Shown: positions 7,397-15,931 of the stretch, piece by piece | Layout: each line of letters starts with the position of its first letter | How positions within the stretch are numbered: the first letter of the stretch is position 1 | Source: Bacteroidetes bacterium UBA2234 | GTDB lineage: Bacteria; Bacteroidota; Bacteroidia; NS11-12g; UBA955 | Length of the DNA stretch: 26,468 nt | Direction of reading: 5' to 3' | Assembly (NCBI GenBank): GCA_002347985.1 | Contig: DDYM01000045.1 | Location: forward strand, 1-26,468 | Translations under genes and position numbers: made by a program | Notes under the pieces: model-generated | What the model saw: the letters and a program-made list of their open reading frames with translations, nothing else | What the model was told of the DNA's origin: nothing | Databases searched by the model: none

Positions 7397-8395
7397 TTAT
7401 GAATTTCGCAAATTGATTTCAGCACTGTCGCCAATATTCAGACTCGAAGCCGCGCCCACCAAATTTGCATCAGAACCAATCAGTGAATCTTCCAAAATTG
7501 CATTGTTCAACTCCGCACCCTGCCCAATTATGCTATTCTTGAGCATCGAACGAACAATCACAGCGCCGTCGCCAATACTTACATCTGGACCAATAATGCT
7601 ATTCTCAACCTTCGCCGTGGGCGAAATATAAACGGGTGGAACAATAATATTCCCCTTCTCAAACTTAACAAACAATTGTTGATCTACACGTTTCAACAAA
7701 TTTCGATTTGTCTGCAATATGATATCCTTCTGACCGCAATCAAACCAAGTATCCACCGTAAACGTGGTAAAACCGATGCCTTTGTCGATCATACACTGCA
7801 ATGCATCCGTCAAATGATACTCATTCTGTGTACGAATTTCGTGTTGAATATTATAATCAAGACACTCAAACAAATCAACTGACTTTTCGATGAAATACAG
7901 TCCCACCAGCGCCAAATTCGACTTCGGAATCAATGGTTTTTCACTCAGCCGCAGAATCTGTCCGTTCTCTTTGAGTTCTGCCACACCAAACTGACGTGGA
8001 TCTTCAACCTTGCGAACCCCCAATGAATTACCCCCTTTGGCAAAAACCCCCGCAAAATCGGCTTCAAAAATCGTATCGCCCAGAACAATCAACAAACTCT
8101 CATCTGCCTCAAAAACGTCACGTGCCAACCAAACCGCATGTCCAATTCCCTTTCCCAGCGTCTGAATTACAAACGTCGACTTATACTGCCCATATTGCTC
8201 CGTGATATACTGTTCGATTCGGTCGCCCAAATATCCTATTACGAACACAAACTCTGTAACACCCGCCTCCACCAAACGATCCATGATATGTCCCAAAATA
8301 GGTTTTCCCGCCAAGGGTATCAAAGATTTGGGCTGGGTACGGGTATGAGGTTTTAAACGACTCCCCATGCCAGCCAATGGTATAACGGCTTTCAT
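7397..8395 (-). CDS. sugar-phosphate nucleotidyltransferase with left-handed beta-helix tail
   Basis: A 332-residue enzyme of the GCD1/RmlA-type superfamily, which transfers a nucleotide to a sugar 1-phosphate. The N-terminal Rossmann-like domain (1 to about 240) has the nucleotide loop LAGMGSRLKPHT (7-18), PKSLIPLAGKPIL (22-34), the metal-site region VLGDTIF (104-110), LSEKP (150-154) and TWFDCG (216-221). Residues about 255-325 are hexapeptide repeats (ISPTAKVENSIIGPDVSIG and onward) forming a beta-helix. It lies between tilS and murF-alr, so a cell-envelope sugar nucleotide is plausible. The substrate (dTTP/UTP, Glc/GlcNAc/MurNAc-1-P) cannot be read from sequence; MurU is less likely because it lacks the helix tail. 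Confidence 0.85.
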   Translation of the reverse strand: MKAVIPLAGMGSRLKPHTRTQPKSLIPLAGKPILGHIMDRLVEAGVTEFVFVIGYLGDRIEQYITEQYGQYKSTFVIQTLGKGIGHAVWLARDVFEADESLLIVLGDTIFEADFAGVFAKGGNSLGVRKVEDPRQFGVAELKENGQILRLSEKPLIPKSNLALVGLYFIEKSVDLFECLDYNIQHEIRTQNEYHLTDALQCMIDKGIGFTTFTVDTWFDCGQKDIILQTNRNLLKRVDQQLFVKFEKGNIIVPPVYISPTAKVENSIIGPDVSIGDGAVIVRSMLKNSIIGQGAELNNAILEDSLIGSDANLVGAASSLNIGDSAEINLRNS

Positions 8396-8402
8396 TGTAA
8401 AA

Positions 8403-8410
8403 CAAAGGTA
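8403..8410 (-). promoter_or_regulatory. -7 promoter element of the nucleotidyltransferase gene
   Basis: A perfect TACCTTTG on the minus strand, ending 7 bases before the ATG at 8395. No clear -33 TTG is seen. Its position suggests a transcript starting at or next to the start codon. Confidence 0.5.
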
Positions 8411-8434
8411 TAATGATTGAATGAAACTTGTTGC

Positions 8435-9736
8435 TTAATTATGAAACCAACGCAAGCGCCAACAATGCGTATCCAAATCTCCAACACGAAATAAATTGGA
8501 TCGCTTCACATCAACCGCGCACAAAACACCCTCAGAACACGTCATCAATGCCACATATTCCTTGGCCCAGGGTTCTATTTTTTGATTCACAAAAACATCA
8601 CTCAACTTCTGCGTAACACCGCCAAACCCAACAATTGAATCCCCATTTACCCAAGAACGAACCACAACCGACCTCCCCGCCAATTCCTCGCCAAAGTACA
8701 ATGAATCCGCCTCAAACTCTCCCACTGAAACCCTTTCAATCACCAAACGTAAATCACCCCATTGCCACTCACCCGCGCCCCATTCAAAGGCAATTGCACT
8801 CGGCGATGCAAGTAATTTTGACATCACAGACCATCCCATTCTACCCACCCACAAAACATACCCAAGTGATTCAAAACGATTTCCCACCTGTTTCGATCCC
8901 AATGCCTGATCCACCTGAGAACCCGAAAATCCCAAACCCATCAAATGTTGTTGCAAATGCCTGTAAAATGGATTTCGATTCCCCGATCCGCTACAACGAC
9001 CTATAAAAACACTAGAAATCCAACCCTCACTGCATTCCTCCAACCAAACCGCCTCTGCGAGCAACTTCCCCTCCATGTCCAGCGACTGTACCTGCTGTGA
9101 AATTTGATAAAACTCGTCAACAAAGTTGTCCAAAGTCGACATCAATCCATGTCGTATTTTATTTCGCAAATAATCAATCCCTTGATTGCTCCTATCCTCC
9201 CGCCAACCCCAACCCTGTTCCTGGGCCAAAGCAACCAAAGCTTCTTTACGATAACCCAACATGGGTCGAATCACATCACCCTGCTCTGCCCAAATTCCGC
9301 GCCAAGCCACATCCATATTACCGCGATACAAATACACAAAAAAATGTTCCAAATTATCATCCGCATGATGCGCCGTTGCCAACCTTTCAATCCCTCTCTC
9401 CTTCATCACCCGTCTAAAAAATTCGTAACGCAAATCCCTAGCAGCCATCTGCACAGATACCCCATTTCTCTTTCGATAATCTTTTACATCACCTTTTTCT
9501 ATCACACAATCTACCCCCAACTCATGGGCCAACAACTGCACAAAATCCGCATCCTCAGCACTCTCTCTGCCTCTCAATCCGAAATTCATATGTGCTATCA
9601 CAAAGGGAAAGCCTGAAAGCGCAAATAATCTGGCCATTACAACCGAATCTACACCGCCGCTCACCGCCAACAACGTCGGACATCGCTCCAAATCCCATTT
9701 CCGTAGATTAACCGCTGTTTGAAACCCTTTTAACAC
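8435..9736 (-). CDS. tilS: tRNA(Ile)-lysidine synthetase
   Basis: A 433-residue TilS, the ATP-dependent enzyme that attaches lysine to C34 of the AUA-reading tRNA-Ile. The N-terminal N-type PP-loop domain shows AVSGGVDS (24-31), HMNFGLRGRESAEDADFV, the AARDLRYEFF and TAHHADDNLEHF motifs, RPMLGYRKEAL and NKIRHGLM. The C-terminal part (about 220-433) is divergent, as usual for Bacteroidota. The start is a GTG at 9736; an in-frame TAA lies directly in front of it and no ATG occurs before the PP-loop, so this start is well determined. It diverges from the OstA-like gene with only 36 bases between them. Confidence 0.93.
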   Translation of the reverse strand: MLKGFQTAVNLRKWDLERCPTLLAVSGGVDSVVMARLFALSGFPFVIAHMNFGLRGRESAEDADFVQLLAHELGVDCVIEKGDVKDYRKRNGVSVQMAARDLRYEFFRRVMKERGIERLATAHHADDNLEHFFVYLYRGNMDVAWRGIWAEQGDVIRPMLGYRKEALVALAQEQGWGWREDRSNQGIDYLRNKIRHGLMSTLDNFVDEFYQISQQVQSLDMEGKLLAEAVWLEECSEGWISSVFIGRCSGSGNRNPFYRHLQQHLMGLGFSGSQVDQALGSKQVGNRFESLGYVLWVGRMGWSVMSKLLASPSAIAFEWGAGEWQWGDLRLVIERVSVGEFEADSLYFGEELAGRSVVVRSWVNGDSIVGFGGVTQKLSDVFVNQKIEPWAKEYVALMTCSEGVLCAVDVKRSNLFRVGDLDTHCWRLRWFHN

Positions 9737-9752
9737 TTACTTTGCAAAGTAA
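9737..9752. promoter_or_regulatory. 16-base perfect palindrome with -7-like boxes on both strands
   Basis: TTACTTTGCAAAGTAA is its own reverse complement and sits between the divergent starts of tilS (GTG 9736) and the OstA-like gene (GTG 9773). Each strand offers TTACTTTG, one change from TAnnTTTG. It can be a shared back-to-back promoter, an operator, or both. Confidence 0.5.
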
Positions 9753-9772
9753 TTGCACAAAGACGAAACTCC

Positions 9773-11380
9773 GTGGGTTATTTCATTCATAGAAACAAAT
9801 TTTCCCAGTGGTTGCACCACCAAAACAGGATCTCTGTCCTTGTATTTGTGATTTCCTTTTTCGCCTGCCAATTTCTGATCGCACAACCCATTACACTACA
9901 AGCAGGTCGCATGAAATCGCTAAAACGCGATGGCAAAACCGTCCAATGGCTCAAAGAAAACGTGCGATTTGAACAATCGGGCAGCAATGTATACTGCGAC
10001 GAAGCCGAATACGACCCCCAGACGCAGGATCTACTCGGTCGCGGTAACATCCGCATTACAAATCCAGACGGCGCAATCGTAACTGGCAAAACCCTAGAAT
10101 ACAACAATGCCACCCATACTGCCAAGGTGATTGGTAATGTGAAACTGATCGACGGAACCATGGAACTCTCAACGCCATGGATTGAATACAACACACAAAC
10201 CAAGGTGGGATGGTATGGTGCCGGCGGGAATATCATCGACAAAGAAACTACACTCAGCGCGAAATCAGGCAGTTACAATCCCAACAAAAAAACCCTGTTT
10301 TTCAAGAATAATGTTGTACTCACAACGCCTGAATACACGGTTAAAACGGACACGCTTCAATACCGAACCGATATCAAAAGGGCCCAATTTTTCGCCCAAA
10401 CTCAGTTGGATTATCAAAATAAAATTGTGGTTTTTCAGCGTGGGTATTATTTAACCGACGAACAAAAAGGCGAGTTTTTTGGCCAGGTGGCACTGTTCGA
10501 TCAAGGAAAAACGGTGGTTTGTGATACCCTATATTTCAATAAAATCAGTCAGGTGGGAATGGCGCATGGAAATGTCTACATTCAGGACAGCATCGACCAA
10601 TGGAAAGTATGGGGGAAGCATGCGCAATACAATGGTTTGGCAAAATCCATCAAGGTATGGAACCAAGCACTAGCGTATCAAGGCGATGCCAAAAAGCCTT
10701 TTAAACTTAAAGCAGATACATTGGCCTATAACAGTGATTCAACACAACCTGTGGCTCTCACTGCAACTTATAATGTCGCATTTTCGCAAGAAACCACCAG
10801 TGGAAAATGCAATAAACTTACTTCCAAGCGCAGCGATTCTACATTTTATTTCAGCGGCAAACCTGTGTTGTACGATAGTGTTTCTCGAGTGAGCGGCGAT
10901 TCCATTGAAATGCGGGTAGTGGCCCAAAAAGTGAAAGAACTCAAGAGTTTTAAACATGGTTTTGTAGCCATCCAAGAAGATAGCATTCATTTCTCCCAAA
11001 TTCAAGGCGATTCGATTCACCAGTGGATGGATGCAAATCAAAAAATGGAAAAGGTTCGGGTCGTAGGCAATGCCCAAAGCATCTATTTTTTACGGAATGC
11101 AGACACGTTAGAGTCGGCCAATACAGTCACCTGCAAAAGCATGAAAATCGGATTTCAAAAAGGGAAAATCGATCAAATTACCTTTTACGAAAAACCTGTG
11201 GGCACGCTCTATCCCATCGATCAACTGCCCGCGGTTGACAGCAAACTCAAGGGATTTGTATGGGATATGCAAAACAAACCCGCAGAAAAATTGTTCCTCC
11301 CTCCACATACTGTGAGTATCCCAGAGTTGCCCTATCCCAAAGGCGAGAAATCAAAAAAGAAGAACAAAAAAACCAAGTGA
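9773..11380 (+). CDS. OstA-like (LptA/LptD N-terminal-type) protein
   Basis: A 535-residue protein with an N-terminal signal (hydrophobic residues about 20-36, likely cleavage after IAQ at 38). What follows is a run of short beta-strand repeats typical of OstA/LptA-like folds, with landmarks VYCDEAEYDPQTQDLLGRGNI, TGKTLEYNNATHTAKVIGNV and VVCDTLYFNKISQVGMAHGNV. Such proteins form the periplasmic lipopolysaccharide bridge or its assembly factors; Bacteroidota carry this larger version. The tail is Lys-rich (PYPKGEKSKKKNKKTK). The start is a GTG at 9773, directly ahead of the signal peptide. Its TGA shares one base with the ATG of the next gene (TGATG), so the two are probably coupled in translation. 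Confidence 0.82.
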   Translation: MGYFIHRNKFSQWLHHQNRISVLVFVISFFACQFLIAQPITLQAGRMKSLKRDGKTVQWLKENVRFEQSGSNVYCDEAEYDPQTQDLLGRGNIRITNPDGAIVTGKTLEYNNATHTAKVIGNVKLIDGTMELSTPWIEYNTQTKVGWYGAGGNIIDKETTLSAKSGSYNPNKKTLFFKNNVVLTTPEYTVKTDTLQYRTDIKRAQFFAQTQLDYQNKIVVFQRGYYLTDEQKGEFFGQVALFDQGKTVVCDTLYFNKISQVGMAHGNVYIQDSIDQWKVWGKHAQYNGLAKSIKVWNQALAYQGDAKKPFKLKADTLAYNSDSTQPVALTATYNVAFSQETTSGKCNKLTSKRSDSTFYFSGKPVLYDSVSRVSGDSIEMRVVAQKVKELKSFKHGFVAIQEDSIHFSQIQGDSIHQWMDANQKMEKVRVVGNAQSIYFLRNADTLESANTVTCKSMKIGFQKGKIDQITFYEKPVGTLYPIDQLPAVDSKLKGFVWDMQNKPAEKLFLPPHTVSIPELPYPKGEKSKKKNKKTK

Positions 11381-13920
11381 TGCTGAGAAAAAAATCGCTG
11401 CTACACATCTTATTGATTTTGTTTTTGGGATTTCAGTTTACCCCAATACAAGCACAAAAAAGAAACGGCAGTTATATCGTTGGCATAGTGGTAGATACGG
11501 CTTCTTCCCCTATCCCAGTGGTTCAGATTTTTAATCGCAACGGAGCAAAAATGGGACAAACCCGATTGGACGGCTATTTTGACCTTCGATTGGAACCCGG
11601 ATCTTACAATTTAATATTCTCTCACCCCAATTTCAATTCCGTTGAAATCCCTTTGATTGTAAAACAGAATCAAAACGACACGCTCAATATTCGTTTATCG
11701 CATCAAACAGAAAAAATCGGGGTTGTAGAAATCCATAAAGAATACAAGGATCCAGGGCCGGAATACATGCGAAAGACCATTGAAAAACGCGAATATTGGC
11801 ACAATCAGATTCCAAACCAAAGTGCTACGCTATATATCAAAGCATTTCAAATAAATACCAATAAAAACAAGTCAAAAGCACCCAAAAGCTTACCCGCGGA
11901 GTCCGACCCCTCCTCGCTTTCCTCTTCAAATATTCCAGAAAAATCGAAGTTCCCCGACGTGGCCCATGATACAGGTCCAATTGCCAAGGCATTCGTGGAA
12001 ATCGTGATGCAAAGAGATGCTACAACAGACGGAAAAATCAAAGAGATTCGCGACGGTGTAACCAAAATTGGATCACGTGATGATTTGGTTGGTCTGTTTT
12101 ATTTAACAACAACCGATGGCGATTTCAATTTGTATCAAAACCTCATCCACGCCCCGGCTCTCTCAGGCATGCCCATCATGTCGCCCCTTTCCAACTCCGC
12201 TCTCTTGGCCTATCGATTTCGATATTTGGGGAGCTATCAAGATTCCACTTATGGCAGAATTTTGCGTATCGGCGTAAATAGCAGACAAACGGCCAACGCC
12301 ACTTTTACAGGGGAGCTGCACATCGTAGACTCCGCTTTTTGGGTATATAAATCACTGCTCAAATTCCCCAGACACTTGATGGGGGAATACGACGAAATGC
12401 AGATCAATCAATATTACAAATTGGATGATTCATTGCATTTATTGATTGATTCCCAACGATTCAATTACGTTGCCAAAATGGGTTCCTCAACAGAAAGAGC
12501 AACCACTTTTGTGCGATATAAAGACATCAAAGTTCTTCGGGCTTTTCCAAAAAACCACTTCGGTATGGAAATCAGCAAAACAACGCAAGAGGCTTATGAA
12601 AGGGATTCAAGTTATTGGAAAACACAACGTAGTATACCTCTGAACAACAACGAAATCAAGTTCATCAATCGAACCGACAGTATAAGAAGAGTACAAACGT
12701 CAGACAAATACTTGGACTCAATTGAATCCAAAATCAATAAAGTGACATTCAAATCTCTTGTAATTGAAGGTCAAGGTTACAAAGACAGAAAAAAAGGGCT
12801 GGAAATGCAGTTTGCCCCATTGTGGACAGGTTACCAACCTTGGTGGCCGGGCGGACCAAGAGCAGGGTTGATGTGTGCCATCAAAAAAACACTGCCGAAC
12901 AAGGAGGAATTGGAATTTAACCAGAATTTATCTTTTGGCATCAACAACAATGATGTTCAAGGAACCGTGAGCTTTGGTCATCTTTACAATCCGATCAAAA
13001 GAAAGCGATATAATATCGTTGTCGGTAAGCAATTTGGATTTATCAACCCCAATGCTGCCTATCTGGATGTTTTTAGGCGGGATAACATTTATGTTGAAAA
13101 GAGTATTCTGGGGGCTCACCGACAAGAATTGGTGAATGGATTATACCTCCGGATTCAGGGACGATTGGCCTATAGGAGCAGCATCGAAAACTTCCATTTT
13201 AGCGCCGCTGGCGACAGTCTTTTCGAAAACAATGTACCCCTAAAATTCGCCTCCTCTTACACCTTTAACAATGAAATTGGATTGAGTTATACGCCGTTTC
13301 AACGATACATCCTGGAGCCCCGACAAAAAATTGTGCTCGGATCCAACTGGCCCACGTTTAGCGTGAATTACAGGCAGGCCATCCCTGGGATTTTTGGCAG
13401 CAAAATAGATTTCAAATATTTGGAATACCGCATAGAGCAAGAAATACCCTTGGGGCTTTCGGGAAAATCCACCATCATTGCCAACAGCGGCGCCTTTTTA
13501 AGCCAAAAAAACGTAAGTGTGATGGATTACCGATACCAGAGACGGGGCTACCCCGGGATTTTCAGCTCACCCCTGTACAATTTCCAACAATTGGATTCCA
13601 CATTTAAAACCTTTCACCGCTTTGTTGAACTCCACTACCTCCATGAATTCAATGGTAGCTTAGTTAATAAAATCCCCTTCCTGAAATTGCTAAAAATAAC
13701 CGAACGCGCTGGAGCCAATTTCCTCTATGCACCAGAACGAAGAAACATGTTCTATTACGAGGGATTTATTGGCATTGACAAAGCCTTTCGCATTGTGCGT
13801 GAACGATATAAAATTGGTTATTACTTAACTGCTGGCTATTCCAATATCTTCGAAAAGCCACGTATTGGATTTAAAATCAACATACAAGGATACGACCGCT
13901 ATAACAACGTTTGGCGATAA
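11380..13920 (+). CDS. DUF5686 / carboxypeptidase-regulatory-like outer-membrane protein
   Basis: An 846-residue protein. Residues 1-26 are a signal peptide ending QAQ. Residues about 30-110 are a carboxypeptidase-D regulatory-like beta-sandwich (YIVGIVVDTASSPIPVVQIF, TRLDGYFDLRLEPGSYNLIF). From about residue 120 to the end it fits DUF5686: EYMRKTIEKREYWHNQIPN near the start, a Ser/Pro-rich stretch around 165-190, then a barrel-like C-terminus ending with aromatic-rich strands (GFKINIQGYDRYNNVWR). The architecture resembles TonB-receptor-like and Omp85-like Bacteroidota barrels; the function is unknown. I chose the ATG at 11380, overlapping the OstA stop by one base; the frame is open from 11260 but only this start gives a signal peptide. 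Confidence 0.85.
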   Translation: MLRKKSLLHILLILFLGFQFTPIQAQKRNGSYIVGIVVDTASSPIPVVQIFNRNGAKMGQTRLDGYFDLRLEPGSYNLIFSHPNFNSVEIPLIVKQNQNDTLNIRLSHQTEKIGVVEIHKEYKDPGPEYMRKTIEKREYWHNQIPNQSATLYIKAFQINTNKNKSKAPKSLPAESDPSSLSSSNIPEKSKFPDVAHDTGPIAKAFVEIVMQRDATTDGKIKEIRDGVTKIGSRDDLVGLFYLTTTDGDFNLYQNLIHAPALSGMPIMSPLSNSALLAYRFRYLGSYQDSTYGRILRIGVNSRQTANATFTGELHIVDSAFWVYKSLLKFPRHLMGEYDEMQINQYYKLDDSLHLLIDSQRFNYVAKMGSSTERATTFVRYKDIKVLRAFPKNHFGMEISKTTQEAYERDSSYWKTQRSIPLNNNEIKFINRTDSIRRVQTSDKYLDSIESKINKVTFKSLVIEGQGYKDRKKGLEMQFAPLWTGYQPWWPGGPRAGLMCAIKKTLPNKEELEFNQNLSFGINNNDVQGTVSFGHLYNPIKRKRYNIVVGKQFGFINPNAAYLDVFRRDNIYVEKSILGAHRQELVNGLYLRIQGRLAYRSSIENFHFSAAGDSLFENNVPLKFASSYTFNNEIGLSYTPFQRYILEPRQKIVLGSNWPTFSVNYRQAIPGIFGSKIDFKYLEYRIEQEIPLGLSGKSTIIANSGAFLSQKNVSVMDYRYQRRGYPGIFSSPLYNFQQLDSTFKTFHRFVELHYLHEFNGSLVNKIPFLKLLKITERAGANFLYAPERRNMFYYEGFIGIDKAFRIVRERYKIGYYLTAGYSNIFEKPRIGFKINIQGYDRYNNVWR

Positions 13921-14052
13921 CAATTAAGCTCTATGCGTGAGTTACAGAGATTAAATCCCTGATCAATAAAATTGAAGATTGGGGAAGAATAAGTATTTCA
14001 GATCCTCTAAAATATCAGTAAATAAAGGGGAACCAGATTTAGGTGGAACGCT

Positions 14053-15894
14053 TTACTCCACGGTTACCGATTTGGCCAAATTGCGAGGCTGATCCACATT
14101 GCAACCACGCATCACAGCGATGTGATAACTCAGCAATTGCAATGGCACAGTGTTGATCAAAGGACTCAAGGGTTCAATGGTTTCAGGAACTTCTATCACA
14201 TGGTCAACCATCTTATCCAAATCGCGATTTCCTTCGCTCACAATAGCAATTACTATCCCTTTTCTAGCCTTTACCTCCTGGATGTTGCTTACTACCTTTT
14301 CATAATGTTCTGAATTGGTCGCAATCACAACCACTGGCATCTCTTCATCAATCAATGCAATCGGACCGTGTTTCATTTCCGCTGCAGGATAACCCTCCGC
14401 ATGTATGTAACTGATCTCTTTCAATTTCAAAGCACCTTCTAATGCCACAGGGAAGTTATATCCTCTACCCAAATACAAGAAGTTTCTGGCATCTTTATAT
14501 TTCGACGCCAATTCGATCATCTGATTGTTCAACAACAATGCCTTTTCAATCTTCTCTGGAATGGCTTCCATTTCCTCATAAAACGATTTGATTGCTACCA
14601 AATTCATTGTACCGCGCAACTTTGCCATACCCACCGCCATCAATGCCAATACCGTTACTTGAGCCGTAAATGCCTTCGTACTTGCAACCCCTATTTCAGG
14701 CCCTGCATGCGTATAAGCACCGGCATCACTTAAACGAGGAATGCTCGAACCCACCACATTACAAACGCCAAATACACTCGCCCCTTTGCGTTTGGCCAAA
14801 TCCATTGCCGCCAAAGAATCTGCAGTTTCACCACTCTGAGAAATGGCTATTACCAAATCATCGGCATACAATACAGGATTGCGATACCTAAACTCAGATG
14901 CATATTCCACTTCCACAGGCACACGTGCCAAATCTTCAAATAAATACTCCGCTACCAATCCAGCATGCCAACTCGTTCCACAGCCAATCAAAATCAATCG
15001 CTTGATTTCCTTCAAACGCTCCGCATAATCCTCCATGGACCGCATGTGAATTTGGCCAGTATTAGAATCGAAACGACCTCTAAAACTATCAAAAATAGAA
15101 CGAGGCTGTTCGTAAATCTCCTTCAACATAAAGTGAGGATATCCGCCCTTTTCCAATTGCTCCAAACTCAACTCCAACTCCTGCACATAAGGCACCTGAA
15201 CTACATTTTCGATGCTCTTTACAATCAATTCTTTATTCTCAACGATCGCAACTTCGCCATCTTTTAAATAAATCACCTTGTTGGTATATTCCACAATGGG
15301 TGTTGCATCAGAAGCAAAGAAAAATTCTCCCCTATCGTGACCCAATCCCACAACCAAAGGACTTCCTTTCCTTGCAGCAATCAAATGTTCAGGATGATTT
15401 TTACTCAAAATCACAATTGCATAAGCGCCCACCACTTGCTTTAACGCGGATCTAACGGCATCTGCCAAAGGCAAACCCGAATTCAACATAACATCTTCAA
15501 TCAAATGCGCCAACACCTCTGTGTCAGTATCCGAATGAAACGTATGCCCACGTTGAATCATACCCTCTTTCAAGGTCGCATAATTCTCAATGATTCCATT
15601 GTGAATAATCGCCAATTCCCCACTCTCACTCAAATGTGGATGTGAGTTTCTATCATTGGGTTCACCATGCGTGGCCCAACGGGTATGTCCCATCCCTATG
15701 GTACCCGTAGTGTCATGACCGGCCGCCGCCTCTTCCAAGTTTGAAACCTTACCCTGTTTCTTGAAAACGCGCATTTCACTATCCAACAACGCCACTCCCG
15801 CACTATCGTATCCTCGATACTCTAAGCGTTTAAGGCCCTTGATGACAATTTCATACGCCTGTTTATTTCCGATATAGGCTACGATTCCACACAT
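14053..15894 (-). CDS. glmS: glutamine-fructose-6-phosphate aminotransferase (isomerizing)
   Basis: A 613-residue GlmS (E. coli 609), the cytoplasmic entry enzyme of UDP-GlcNAc synthesis: fructose-6-P plus glutamine gives glucosamine-6-P plus glutamate. The glutaminase domain (2 to about 220) starts with the catalytic Cys2 in MCGIVAYIG, followed by LEYRGYDSAGVA, GHTRWATHG (69-77) and HNGIIENY. The two SIS sugar-isomerase domains show GCGTSWHAG, SQSGETADSLAA, GVASTKAFTAQ, GRGYNFPVALEGALKLKE and AAEMKHGPIAL; the C-terminus DQPRNLAKSVTVE is canonical. It starts 37 bases after metK and probably shares its transcript. It converges with the DUF5686 gene across 132 bases with no clear terminator. 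Confidence 0.97.
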   Translation of the reverse strand: MCGIVAYIGNKQAYEIVIKGLKRLEYRGYDSAGVALLDSEMRVFKKQGKVSNLEEAAAGHDTTGTIGMGHTRWATHGEPNDRNSHPHLSESGELAIIHNGIIENYATLKEGMIQRGHTFHSDTDTEVLAHLIEDVMLNSGLPLADAVRSALKQVVGAYAIVILSKNHPEHLIAARKGSPLVVGLGHDRGEFFFASDATPIVEYTNKVIYLKDGEVAIVENKELIVKSIENVVQVPYVQELELSLEQLEKGGYPHFMLKEIYEQPRSIFDSFRGRFDSNTGQIHMRSMEDYAERLKEIKRLILIGCGTSWHAGLVAEYLFEDLARVPVEVEYASEFRYRNPVLYADDLVIAISQSGETADSLAAMDLAKRKGASVFGVCNVVGSSIPRLSDAGAYTHAGPEIGVASTKAFTAQVTVLALMAVGMAKLRGTMNLVAIKSFYEEMEAIPEKIEKALLLNNQMIELASKYKDARNFLYLGRGYNFPVALEGALKLKEISYIHAEGYPAAEMKHGPIALIDEEMPVVVIATNSEHYEKVVSNIQEVKARKGIVIAIVSEGNRDLDKMVDHVIEVPETIEPLSPLINTVPLQLLSYHIAVMRGCNVDQPRNLAKSVTVE

Positions 15895-15931
15895 GGTTTA
15901 GATTGATTAATTGTAAATTCTTTCGGCTGGT

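Noticed and set aside
9104..9616. 170-codon open frame on the plus strand across tilS
   Set aside because: It lies antisense to the well-supported tilS, has Pro/His/Ser-biased composition and no recognisable domain.
11260..11379. N-terminal extension of the DUF5686 protein
   Set aside because: It would overlap the OstA gene by 120 bases and put 40 residues before the signal peptide.
13921..14052. Terminator between the DUF5686 gene and glmS
   Set aside because: Only a weak 4-pair CTCT/AGAG match is present with no T run; nothing else is recognisable in these 132 bases.
15895..15931. glmS ribozyme or other riboswitch before glmS
   Set aside because: Only 37 bases separate metK and glmS, far too short for a glmS ribozyme, and no matching structure is visible.
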